From NCBI RefSeq assembly GCF_035440685.1, contig NZ_DAORMW010000011.1: 64,000 nt of DNA. One strand, written 5' to 3'. Positions 36,925-45,218 of this stretch are shown here, one piece after another. The translations under genes were made by a program, and so were the position numbers. The notes under the pieces were generated by a model that did no database searches, had not been told where the DNA came from, and was given only the letters and a program-made list of their open reading frames with translations. The first letter of the stretch is position 1, and the number at the start of each line of letters is the position of its first letter. Source of the stretch: Accumulibacter appositus (GTDB taxonomy: Bacteria > Pseudomonadota > Gammaproteobacteria > Burkholderiales > Rhodocyclaceae).

Positions 36925-37272
36925 CTAGAGGTCTTCAGGGTCATCGGGGTGGCGCGTTTCAGCGGCTACCCAGGCGAGATAGCCGGGTAGGCCGGCGGTC
37001 ACCGGCAGGGCAATGATTTCCGGTAGCTCATAGGGATGGCGTGCGCGGATTGCTGCTTCGAGCGCCGCGTAGCATTCGCTGCGGGTCTTGATCAGTAGCG
37101 GGACTTCGCTGGCAGTTTCGAGTGCGCCCTGCCAGCGGTAGATCGAGTGGCAAGGTGCCAGCACATTGATGCAGGCCGCCAGACGCGCCTCGACCAGTTC
37201 GCTGGCCAGCGCTTCGGCAGACGGTCGATCGGGGAGGTTGGTCAGGACGAGCAGGGTGGCCACAGGGCGCAT
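36925..37272 (-). CDS. cutA: Divalent-cation tolerance protein CutA
   Basis: 115 residues, normal length. LVLTNLPDRPSAEALASELV, RLAACINVLAPCHSIYRWQG, EVPLLIKTRSECYAALEAAI and HPYELPEIIALPV are the conserved blocks of the trimeric CutA1 family, linked to copper tolerance though its biochemical role is unsettled. It directly precedes dsbD on the same strand with a 4-base gap or an overlap depending on the dsbD start, so they form one transcript. Confidence 0.93.
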   Translation of the reverse strand: MRPVATLLVLTNLPDRPSAEALASELVEARLAACINVLAPCHSIYRWQGALETASEVPLLIKTRSECYAALEAAIRARHPYELPEIIALPVTAGLPGYLAWVAAETRHPDDPEDL

Positions 37273-37396
37273 TGTACTCCTCTACGCCTCTACACCTCGC
37301 TCCGTGCGTCTCCGCAGCGCGCTGCGGAGGCGCGCGTGGCGGTTGGCGGAGGCTACTACTGCACGCCCCGTCGGCTCGGAGTGGCCTTGTCAGCGC

Positions 37397-38035
37397 TCAG
37401 TGCCGCCAGGCGCGGCTGACGATTTCGCGAATGACATGCAGGCGGCGGTGGAAGAAGTGATCGGCACCGGGGACGACGATCACCGGCAACTCCAGCGGCT
37501 TGGCCCATTCGATGACGTTGGCCAGTGGCACGGTGGTGTCTTCGGAGCCGTGGATGACGATGGTGTCGCCGGGGACGGCCTTGGTGTGGTATTGGCGCGC
37601 GCCCTCTACGAAGCCCGAGGCCGTGCCAACCAGTACCAGGCGCTGTGCCGGATGACCGGCTTCGAGCAAGGCCTCGGCGACGCGCGTCTGCACGTAGGCG
37701 CCGAAGGAGAAGCCGGCCAGTGCCACCGGCAGATTGCCGTAGCGGCACTTGGCTTCGGCGAGCACCGCCAGCAGGTCTTCGGTTTCGCCGCGGCCGTCGT
37801 CGTGTGTGCCCTCGGTCTGCCCGATGCCGCGAAAGTTGGGGCGCAGCGCGACGTAGTCGAGATGGTTGAAGGTACGGGCCAGGGTCTGTACCACCTTGTT
37901 GGTATTGCCGCCGCCGAACAAGGGGTGGGGGTGGCCGATCATGGCGATGCCACGCGGCGCGCCGGGGTTTTCGACGGTGATCTCGATCTTGCCGACCGGT
38001 CCGTCGATCAGCAGGTGTTCGGGCTGTATCTTCAT
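37397..38035 (-). CDS. Alpha/beta hydrolase
   Basis: 212 residues. IAMIGHPHPLFGGGNTNKVV forms the oxyanion region, YVALRPNFRGIGQTEGTHDD follows, and the nucleophile elbow is GFSFGA (Ser). The acid is in IHGSEDTTVPL and the histidine in PGADHFFHRRL. This COG2945-type hydrolase is widespread in Betaproteobacteria and its substrate is unknown. It starts 28 bases after the ferredoxin gene on the same strand, and the two are commonly neighbours. Upstream frame extension to 38095 is not supported by a start site. Confidence 0.85.
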   Translation of the reverse strand: MKIQPEHLLIDGPVGKIEITVENPGAPRGIAMIGHPHPLFGGGNTNKVVQTLARTFNHLDYVALRPNFRGIGQTEGTHDDGRGETEDLLAVLAEAKCRYGNLPVALAGFSFGAYVQTRVAEALLEAGHPAQRLVLVGTASGFVEGARQYHTKAVPGDTIVIHGSEDTTVPLANVIEWAKPLELPVIVVPGADHFFHRRLHVIREIVSRAWRH

Positions 38036-38063
38036 GGCCTGGGTTTCCCTTCGCTGCCGTGTT

Positions 38064-38372
38064 TCAGATGCGTAGCCGATCGACGACCCGCCCATTCACC
38101 AGGTGTTCCTGGATGATTTCCTCGATGTCTTCGTTGTCGACGTAGCTGTACCAGACATCCTCCGGATAGACCACCAGCACCGGCCCGTTGTCGCAACGGT
38201 CGAGGCAGCCGGCGCGGTTGATGCGCACCTTGCCCGCTCCCTTCATCTTCAGTTCGCCGATGCGATCCTTGGCGTAGGTCTGGGCGGCAGTTGCGCCGAC
38301 GTTGTTGCAGCAGGTCTCACCCTCGCCGCGCTGGTTGCAGCAGAAAAAGACGTGATGCTTGAAGTAACTCAT
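38064..38372 (-). CDS. Thioredoxin-like [2Fe-2S] ferredoxin
   Basis: 102 residues. The N-terminal FFCCNQRGEGETCCN and the later GCLDRCDNGP carry the cysteines (11, 12, 21, 22, 56, 60) from which four would hold a [2Fe-2S] cluster in the thioredoxin-like ferredoxin fold, related to the NuoE C-terminal domain. VLVVYPEDVWYSYVDNEDIE and IIQEHL end the domain. It is an electron carrier of unknown partner in the cytoplasm, co-directional with the downstream hydrolase. Confidence 0.88.
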   Translation of the reverse strand: MSYFKHHVFFCCNQRGEGETCCNNVGATAAQTYAKDRIGELKMKGAGKVRINRAGCLDRCDNGPVLVVYPEDVWYSYVDNEDIEEIIQEHLVNGRVVDRLRI

Positions 38373-38580
38373 GCGAGCGGGCTCCTGACGGCTGTTGGCT
38401 GATTGCGGCGGTCGATTCTAACCCCGATTCGCCTGCCGCAAGCGTACCGCCGAGCGATGGCCTTGGGTCGAAGACGGGAGGAGCGGTCTTCGATCGCGTA
38501 AAATTCGCCTGCTGTCGTGGTGTCGGCTGGTATGCCCTCTGTCTCGGCAGCTATCCGAGGTTGCCGGAACTGTCCACTTG

Positions 38581-39696
38581 ATGACTACCTGTGAAGATCC
38601 CTTTGCCGTCCTCGGCGTCAGCCCGGAGGCTTCTGCGGCCGACGTCAAGCGCGCCTATCGCCGGCTGGCCATGCACTGGCATCCGGATCGGAACCCGGCA
38701 GCGGTGGCCGAGGCCGAGTTCAAGCGTGTAAACGCGGCCTACGAGCTGTTTCTCGATCCGCAGCGGCTGGCCGAGTGGCGACAGGCGCAGGCTGCCAGCG
38801 GACGCAGTCGCAGCGAAAGCAAAGCCAGCGCCAGCAATGCGCGCGCGAGCAGCGGCGAGGCAAGCCGTTCTGGCGCCGGCAAGGCTGCTGGCAAGCAGCG
38901 TGCCGGCAAAGACGTCACCGAGTCCTTGACCCTGAGCCTCGAGGAGGCGGCCCTTGGCTGCCGGAAAACGGTTGTCCTGACGCACGGTCTGCACTGTGGC
39001 GCCTGTCGCGGCAGTGGCCGCGTGCAACACCGCAATTCGGTGCCCTGCAAGCGCTGCAGCGGTTGCGGTAGGGTCAGCCGAGGCGGCGGCGGGACCAGCG
39101 TCTGCGAAGGTTGCGCCGGACGTGGCTTCCTGCGCGAAACCGAGTGTCCCCCTTGCAGCGGCAGTGGCTGGTTGCAGCAGGCACGGACGCTGTCGGTGGC
39201 CGTGCCACCCGGCCTGTTCGCCGGTGAGCGCCTGCGCCTGGCCGGCCAGGCGCCGCTGCCCGCGGGCAGTGGCGCGGCAGGAGGTGACGAAGCGGGCAAG
39301 GCCGGCGATCTTTACTTCGAGATCCTGCTGGCAGAGCATCCGCTGTTTGTCCTGCACGGGCGCGACCTGCATTGCCGGGTACCGGTGAGCGCCTATCGCC
39401 TGCTTTGCGGCGGGCCGATCGAAGTGCCGAAGCTGGCGGGGACGACAACGCTGGAACTGTCCACGGACGCGCAGCACCCCTTGGAGTATCGTCTGCCCGG
39501 GCTGGGCTTTCCGGCAAAGGGACGACGTGCAGCCGGCGACCTGGTGTTGCAGTTGGAGCGCATTCATCCGCAGAGCATCACCGCCAAAGACAGGCAGCTG
39601 CTCGAGCGCCTGGCGGGCGAACTCGAACGCCGGACGCCGCAACTTGCGGCCTGGGAAGCGCAGCTGCGGGCGCGCCGCGAGTCGGCGCGCGCCTGA
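38581..39696 (+). CDS. DnaJ-like co-chaperone with zinc finger
   Basis: 371 residues. The J domain is at 1-65 (DPFAVLGVSPEASAADVKRA, MHWHPDRNP with HPD). A variable Ser/Ala linker is followed by a cysteine-rich domain with four CxxCxGxG-like repeats: CGACRGSG, CKRCSGCG, CEGCAGRG and CPPCSGSG. A C-terminal substrate-binding region (LSVAVPPGLFAGERLRLAGQ, HPLFVLHGRDLHCRVPV) completes it. Organisation is that of DnaJ without a clear Gly/Phe stretch, so it is probably an accessory J protein rather than the main DnaJ, stimulating a DnaK ATPase. The ATG at 38581 is used; a TTG lies just before it. Confidence 0.88.
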   Translation: MTTCEDPFAVLGVSPEASAADVKRAYRRLAMHWHPDRNPAAVAEAEFKRVNAAYELFLDPQRLAEWRQAQAASGRSRSESKASASNARASSGEASRSGAGKAAGKQRAGKDVTESLTLSLEEAALGCRKTVVLTHGLHCGACRGSGRVQHRNSVPCKRCSGCGRVSRGGGGTSVCEGCAGRGFLRETECPPCSGSGWLQQARTLSVAVPPGLFAGERLRLAGQAPLPAGSGAAGGDEAGKAGDLYFEILLAEHPLFVLHGRDLHCRVPVSAYRLLCGGPIEVPKLAGTTTLELSTDAQHPLEYRLPGLGFPAKGRRAAGDLVLQLERIHPQSITAKDRQLLERLAGELERRTPQLAAWEAQLRARRESARA

Positions 39697-39712
39697 GGGC
39701 GACAGGCTTACC

Positions 39713-39775
39713 GTGAAAGTCGCGCGTGCTCCCTGCCCGTCGAACGATTCCGGCGTGCAAGCCGGAATGCGCGCA
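39713..39775. repeat. Dispersed intergenic repeat, copy B
   Basis: It begins GTGAAAGTCGCG and continues with CTCCCTGCCCGTCGAACGAT, then the hairpin TTCCGGC-GTGCAA-GCCGGAA (perfect 7-bp arms) and TGCGCGC. The second half is nearly identical to 59371-59416 and the first resembles 29828-29862 and 59333-59360. It lies between two convergent genes. Confidence 0.75.
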
Positions 39776-39798
39776 TCGCTGCGGGTTCGCGAATCGCC

Positions 39799-40905
39799 CT
39801 ACAGGCGTCGACCGAGGGCGGTCAGATAGGGCAGGGCGAGGAAAGGCCAGAGGCTGGCGATCCAGCGGGTGAGACCGTTGAAATTGAGGAAGTGACCTTG
39901 CCGCCAGGTGGCCAGCGCCGCTTCCGAATAGGGGTTGGGTGGCGTCAGATTGACCAGCGCCGTTCCGGCCATCAAGGCGACGCCGGCGAAGCCGATGCGC
40001 AAGGCCGCCGGCAGCATCAGCAGCAGTGAGAGCAGCACGCCGCCGATCAGCAGGCCGAGCCGGGCTCCCGGGGTCAGCCAGACCAGGGCGTCGTGCGGCG
40101 CGACCAGCACCGCCGCGGCCAGCGTCCTGATCGCCAGCGCCAGTGCGAAAAAGGCGAGCAGCACCAGGTGTGGCGCGTTCTGCTCGGCAAGCAGGGTGCG
40201 CGCGAACAGTCCGATGACAATCGTATTGCAGACGATGACCCCGGTTTCGAGCATGAAGAAGGCGGGCGCGGCATAGGGTACGGCCGGCGTCAGCCCAAGC
40301 ACCTGGCGCAGGTCGCCGACGCCAAAGAGCAGCGTTTCGGGTGAGAGCTGGGTCAGCAGCCACATGCCGATCAGTACCAGCCCGAGTTCGGCGTGCGGGA
40401 TCGGCGCCAGCAGCTTCTGCTGCAGCTGTGTGATGTGCCGAAAGATGGCCTTGCCCTTCCAGACCGCGATCACCGCACCGATGGCGCTTCCGGCGCTGTT
40501 GCACGCCAGGTCGAGATTCGAGGGCACGCGCGTCGGTAGCCAGTTCTGCAGACATTCGACGGTGAAGCTGAGCAAGGCGCCGATGCACAGCGCGGCGAGC
40601 GCCGCCGGCCAGCGGCCGGGCAGCCGGCGCAGGCTCAGCGCCAGCAGGAAGCCAAGCGGCACATAGGCCATGACATTGACCGCCAGGTCGAATCCCGTCC
40701 AGTAACGCGGCCAGGCGGCGCCGAGAAAGGCCAGCGGCGAGAGGCCCAGGTCGCGCCAGTTGGCGAAGGGGTAGAGGCTGGCGTAGCTGATCAGCACCAG
40801 GTAGGCGAGGGCCAGGTACACGGGCAGGCGCGTCGGTCGCGGCAGCGGCTGCTGCGCAGGCGTTTCCTCGGTTGGGGCAATGATCGGCGGCTGGGCTTGT
40901 TCCAT
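39799..40905 (-). CDS. VanZ-family membrane protein
   Basis: 368 residues, almost entirely membrane-spanning (about ten helices). The VanZ-like signature is in the first half: LISYASLYPFANWRDLGL, WTGFDLAVNVMAYVPLGFLL and TVECLQNWLPTRVPSNLDLA followed by CNSAGSAIGAV. VanZ-like domains occur in envelope proteins; except in teicoplanin resistance no role is proven. The ATG at 40905 starts MEQAQPP; frames beyond it lack a start site. It converges with the DnaJ-like gene. Confidence 0.82.
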   Translation of the reverse strand: MEQAQPPIIAPTEETPAQQPLPRPTRLPVYLALAYLVLISYASLYPFANWRDLGLSPLAFLGAAWPRYWTGFDLAVNVMAYVPLGFLLALSLRRLPGRWPAALAALCIGALLSFTVECLQNWLPTRVPSNLDLACNSAGSAIGAVIAVWKGKAIFRHITQLQQKLLAPIPHAELGLVLIGMWLLTQLSPETLLFGVGDLRQVLGLTPAVPYAAPAFFMLETGVIVCNTIVIGLFARTLLAEQNAPHLVLLAFFALALAIRTLAAAVLVAPHDALVWLTPGARLGLLIGGVLLSLLLMLPAALRIGFAGVALMAGTALVNLTPPNPYSEAALATWRQGHFLNFNGLTRWIASLWPFLALPYLTALGRRL

Positions 40906-41051
40906 GCGGATGGTGTGCCGAGCGTTATGAAGCCGCCATTCTAGCGCCTGCGAGCGTTGGCGCGGCCGCAGCAGGCGGCTCGCTAGCCCCAAGGTACGCA
41001 CCCGTGCCGCGCGGCAGGCGCTCGTTTCGGCCGGGGTGCTCGGGTGGCCAA

Positions 41052-44000
41052 TCAGTTCTTGCCCGGCTGCGCGTCGGGTATGCTGAAGTGCTTTCTTTCC
41101 TTTTCGTCGAGCTCGCGCCCGACGCGCCCGAGTACTTCGGTGGCGGTCTCTTCGATCGGGCGGCACGAGTCGCAGTGCCACCGTTGCACCGTCCCTTTCC
41201 TGCTGGTGGTGAGCACGCTGTTGCCGTCGGCAGAGAACTGCGCGCTCAGGAGCGCTCCGTCATCGCCGCGCAGGACTTCCAACTGACGGCCGCTGGCCAC
41301 ATCCCACAGTCGCGCGGTCCCGTCCTCGCTGGCGGTGACCGCGGTCTTGGCATCGGGAGAGAACTGCGCACTCACGACCCACTGCTCATGGCCGCGCAGC
41401 ACATGCAGCTCCCGGCCGCTGACCACATCCCACAATCGCGCGGTCTTGTCGTCGCTGGCGGTGATGACCCTGAGCGGGGGCTTGCCATCGGGAGAGAACT
41501 GCGCGTTTTCGACCCAATCATCATGGCCCTGCAGGACGTCCCACAATTTGCCGTCTTCAACCGTCCACACTCGCGCGGTGCCGTCCTGGCTAGTGGTGAT
41601 CACGTAATTGCCATTGGGGGAGAACCGTGCGCTCTGAACCGGGCCCGTGTGCTCGTTCAAGGTGTGCAACAGTTTGCCGGTGTTCCCCTCCCACAGGCGG
41701 GCGGTCTCGTCGTCCTTGCTGGTGGTGATCACGAACCTGCCATCGGGGGAGAACTGTGCGCTCTGAACCGGGCCCGGGTGGCCTTTCAGGGTGTGCAACA
41801 GTTCGCCACTGTCCACGTTCCACAGGTGCGCGGTATTGTCGTCGTCGCTGGTGGCGGTAATCACGAACTTGCCATCGCAGGAGAACTGTGCGCTCAGAAC
41901 CGGGCCCGCGTGGTCTTTCAGAGTGTGCAACAGCTCGCCGGTGTTCACCTCCCACACTCGCGCGGTGCCGTCCTTGCTAGTGGTGATCACGGACTTGCCA
42001 TCGCAGGAGAACTGTGCGCTCAGAACCGGGCCCGGGTGGTCTTTCAGGGTGTGCATCAGTTCGCCGGTGTTCACCTCCCACAGGCGGGCCGTCTCGTCGT
42101 CCTTGCTGGTGGTGATCGCGGTCTTGCCATCGGGAGAGAGCAGGGTAGTCCCGACCAAGCCTCCAGGAGGCTGGCGCAGCACTACCGGCTCGTGGTTGCC
42201 GTCCAGCATCCACAGTCGCGCCGTTTTGTCGTTGCTGGCGGTAAGTATGGTCGTGCCGTCGACAGAGAATTGCGCGCTTCGGACCCAACTCCCATGGCCG
42301 CGCAGGATGTGCAACAGTTCGCCGGTGTTCACCTTCCACAGTCGCACGGTCCTGTCGTCGCTAGCGGTGAGCACGGTTTTGCCGTCGGGGGAAAACTGCG
42401 CGTCCAGGACAGAACCCTCATGGCCTTGCAGGATGTGCAACAGTTCGCCGCTGTTCACGTCCCACAGTCGCACGGTCTTGTCGTCGCTAGCGGTGAGCAC
42501 GGTCTTGCGGTCGGGAGAGAATTGCGCGCTCAGGACCCAATCCTGATGGCCTTTCAGTTCGTGCCGTAGATGACCGCTGTCGACGTTCCACAGTCGTGCG
42601 GTCTGGTCCTTGCTGGTGGTGATTGCGGTCTTGCCATCGGGAGAGATCTGCGCGCTCAGAACCGAGCGCTTATGCCCTTGCAGCGTGTGCAATAGTTGAC
42701 CGTTGTCCACGTTCCAGAGTCGTGCGGTATCGTTCTTGTTGATGGTGATTGCGGTCTTGCCATCGGGGGAGAAGTGTGCGCTCAGAACCGGGCTTTCATG
42801 GCCGCGCAGTACGTGCGACGGGTTGCCGCTGTCCACCTCCCAAAGTCGGGCGGTGTTGTCGTCGCTGGCGGTGATCGCGGTCTTGCCATCGGGAGAGAAC
42901 CGAGCGCTTCGGACGGGTGCCGTATGGCCTGTCAACACGTGCAACGGTTGGCTGCTGGCCACGTTCCACAGTCGCGCAGTTTTGTCGTCGCTGGCGGTGA
43001 TCGCGGTCTTGCCATCGGGAGAAAACCGAGCGCTACGGATGGGCGCCGTATGGCCTTTCAGCTCGTGCAACTTTTGGCCGCCGGCCACGCTCCACAGTCG
43101 CGCGGTGTCGTCGTTGCCGGCGGTAATCGCGGTCTTGCCATCGGGCGAGAACTGCGCGTTCCACACGTGGCCCTTATGGCCGCGCAGGACATGCGAGTAC
43201 GCATAGTCGGCGTTCGCCGATCTGAGGATCCCGTCGGCCTTGGCGTTGGCCTCGGGCTTGTCGAGCTGGTGCACTGCCAGCGCCAGCCGCAGGCTCTGGT
43301 CGGGATTGTACCTGCCGAGTTCTTCGGCCTTGATCGCCAGCTCACTGACGCGATTCTCAAGGGCCCGCTTTTGGGCTTCTTCTTTTGCGGCGATGGCCTG
43401 GATTTTCGACTGTTTGGCGTGGTAGCTTGCGTAGTTTGCGTCGTTTTTCGACTGCTCGGCTTCTTCTTTTGCGGCGTTTGCCTGCCATCCCAACCAGGCT
43501 GCGATCAGAGCCGCGACCACCGCGATTGCGCAACCGCCGATGGCGATATGGCTGCGCCGGGAAATGCGCTGCGCATAGTCTTCCGCCTGTTGGCGGTCCT
43601 TCACTGCGCGCGCGCGTTCCCCTTCAGCGCGCTCCGCAGCCGCGTGCTGCAATTCGGCCTCCGCCTCAAGCCTCGCCGTGCGTGCCTCCTCGGCCTGGCG
43701 CTGCAGGGCCTGCGCGCGCTCGGCTGCTTTTATGTGCCATTCCAGGCTGCCCTGGATGTAGGCGTCGACCAGCGCGTAGGCGCCAGGCCCTTCGTAACGT
43801 GTGGCCCAGGTCTCGGGATGGGCGCGGCTTTGTACCCGCGTACGCCAGCGCTCCGCGCGCCGGCGGTCGTTGTCGTCCAGCAGGTCGCCGCCTTCCTTCT
43901 CCCAGCGGGTCGCACGCCGCTGCCACTCGCGGAGTTCGCTGACGTCGAGGTCCTCTTCGTCGAGCCAGTCGCGGAACAGTTGCCATTGCCGAAACAGGCT

Positions 44001-45218
44001 CTCGTGGCTGATGTCGATCAGGTCGTCGTCGCCGATCGCCCGGCCGGCACGCGGCAGCACGAAACCGGCGCTCTCCGCACGAAAGGCGTCGAGCACCGCG
44101 TGCAGGTCGTCGTGCTCGCTCCCGGGCAGTAGCTGCCGCAGCTCGTGCAGCGTCTGCGGTCGGCGTACGTCGCGGCCTTCGTGTCGTTCGACCAGCGACA
44201 GCAGCACCTGGCGTGCGATGCGGCGCCGCGCGGCGCTCAGCGATGCATGGATCGCCGAGGCATGGTTGTCGATGGCGTTCGAGAGCGATGGCCCGGTGCC
44301 GCCCTCGGCGGTGCCGAGGCTGTCCTGGCGCGGCGCACAGATGGCATTGAAATCATCGGCGTCGATCTCGCTCCGCCCCTGTGAGCTGGCGCGTTGCCAC
44401 ATGCAGAGCAGGGCATGTTGGAGGATCGGCAGTTCGTCGTCGCCGCTTAGTGCGTTGAGCATGCGGTTGGCGAGTACCGGGTCGATACTGCCGCCGGCCA
44501 GAGTAAGCGGCGAGACGATGACCGATTTGATCTGCTCGACAGCGAGGCGCGGCGTCAGGTAGATGCCACTGTTGATGGCTTCGGGAAAGCCATGGAAGGT
44601 GACGCAATTGCCAAGGAAGTCCGAGCGCATGGTGATTACCACGTAGATCGGCAGGGCTTCGCTCGCCGAACGCAGGAGCAAGGCGACGAAACTGTCGGCC
44701 TCGTCGGGGTTCCGCTGCCGGTAGCGGAAGATTTCCTCGAACTGGTCTACCACCAGCAACAGGGACTGGCCTTCGAAAGCATCGGCTTTCTGGCGGTACA
44801 GCTCGGCCAGGGCCAGCGGGCTGGTGCCGAGCATTGCCGCCAGCGACGAGAGCGCAGCGGCGTGCTCCCTGTTGTCAGCCCAGCGGGGGTCTTCGCTCAG
44901 TGCGTTCGCCAGATTGGCCAGTGGAGCGTCGCCGGGCTGGAAGGTGCAGATGTTCCAGCGACAAGGCGGACTGGCGTCGCTGCCGGCCGGGGCATGCAGT
45001 GCGCCCCGGTGCAGCGCCGGAATCAGTCCGGCGCGTACCAGCGACGATTTGCCGCTGCCCGAGGCACCGAGCACGGCGGTGAAGCGCTGCCGGCGTTCGA
45101 GCTTGGCGAGCAGTTCACGGACCTGCGGCTCGCGGCCGAAAAAGAGCAGCGACTCGTTTTCGGTGAACGGGCGCAGGCCGACGTAGGGTGCCGGCAGGCT
45201 GAGCTTGATGCGCTTCAT
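41052..45218 (-). CDS. nSTAND NTPase with 16 WD40 repeats (NLR-like sensor)
   Basis: 1388 residues. Residues 11-30 (PYVGLRPFTENESLLFFGRE) open the nSTAND1 domain. Walker A is GASGSGKSS at 51-59, and Walker B is in LLLVVDQFEEIF (about 147-158). Helical and winged-helix parts follow, then a coiled coil rich in Ala/Glu/Arg, a membrane helix near residue 560 (IAIGGCAIAVVAALIAAWLG) and a second coiled coil. From about 675 to 1350 come 16 WD40 repeats of about 42 residues, each with a GH-type start (15 are clear), FSPDGK and TARLW; these would form two propellers. The family is the prokaryotic counterpart of NLR/apoptotic STAND proteins: repeats sense, the NTPase oligomerises, an effector kills. 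Its start overlaps the TIR gene by ATGA, so the effector is encoded separately. Confidence 0.85.
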   Translation of the reverse strand: MKRIKLSLPAPYVGLRPFTENESLLFFGREPQVRELLAKLERRQRFTAVLGASGSGKSSLVRAGLIPALHRGALHAPAGSDASPPCRWNICTFQPGDAPLANLANALSEDPRWADNREHAAALSSLAAMLGTSPLALAELYRQKADAFEGQSLLLVVDQFEEIFRYRQRNPDEADSFVALLLRSASEALPIYVVITMRSDFLGNCVTFHGFPEAINSGIYLTPRLAVEQIKSVIVSPLTLAGGSIDPVLANRMLNALSGDDELPILQHALLCMWQRASSQGRSEIDADDFNAICAPRQDSLGTAEGGTGPSLSNAIDNHASAIHASLSAARRRIARQVLLSLVERHEGRDVRRPQTLHELRQLLPGSEHDDLHAVLDAFRAESAGFVLPRAGRAIGDDDLIDISHESLFRQWQLFRDWLDEEDLDVSELREWQRRATRWEKEGGDLLDDNDRRRAERWRTRVQSRAHPETWATRYEGPGAYALVDAYIQGSLEWHIKAAERAQALQRQAEEARTARLEAEAELQHAAAERAEGERARAVKDRQQAEDYAQRISRRSHIAIGGCAIAVVAALIAAWLGWQANAAKEEAEQSKNDANYASYHAKQSKIQAIAAKEEAQKRALENRVSELAIKAEELGRYNPDQSLRLALAVHQLDKPEANAKADGILRSANADYAYSHVLRGHKGHVWNAQFSPDGKTAITAGNDDTARLWSVAGGQKLHELKGHTAPIRSARFSPDGKTAITASDDKTARLWNVASSQPLHVLTGHTAPVRSARFSPDGKTAITASDDNTARLWEVDSGNPSHVLRGHESPVLSAHFSPDGKTAITINKNDTARLWNVDNGQLLHTLQGHKRSVLSAQISPDGKTAITTSKDQTARLWNVDSGHLRHELKGHQDWVLSAQFSPDRKTVLTASDDKTVRLWDVNSGELLHILQGHEGSVLDAQFSPDGKTVLTASDDRTVRLWKVNTGELLHILRGHGSWVRSAQFSVDGTTILTASNDKTARLWMLDGNHEPVVLRQPPGGLVGTTLLSPDGKTAITTSKDDETARLWEVNTGELMHTLKDHPGPVLSAQFSCDGKSVITTSKDGTARVWEVNTGELLHTLKDHAGPVLSAQFSCDGKFVITATSDDDNTAHLWNVDSGELLHTLKGHPGPVQSAQFSPDGRFVITTSKDDETARLWEGNTGKLLHTLNEHTGPVQSARFSPNGNYVITTSQDGTARVWTVEDGKLWDVLQGHDDWVENAQFSPDGKPPLRVITASDDKTARLWDVVSGRELHVLRGHEQWVVSAQFSPDAKTAVTASEDGTARLWDVASGRQLEVLRGDDGALLSAQFSADGNSVLTTSRKGTVQRWHCDSCRPIEETATEVLGRVGRELDEKERKHFSIPDAQPGKN
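41160..43185 (-). repeat. Tandem ~126-bp WD40-coding DNA repeats
   Basis: Sixteen units of about 42 codons. Many are close to identical at DNA level (for example 41690-41800 against 42060-42130, and 42320-42380 against 42440-42500), including phrases such as GTCTTGCCATCGGGAGAGAA. Such similarity points to recent duplication or gene conversion of blades. Long antisense open frames here come from the repeat. Confidence 0.85.

Noticed and set aside
41160..43185. Regular tandem repeats considered as a CRISPR-like array
   Set aside because: The unit is ~126 bp without conserved-repeat/unique-spacer structure and encodes WD40 blades in one continuous frame.
41004..44132. Two long plus-strand open frames (about 520 and 480 codons) across the WD40 region
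   Set aside because: They are antisense to the nSTAND-WD40 gene and repeat with the 126-bp unit; the minus-strand frame has domain motifs throughout, these have none.
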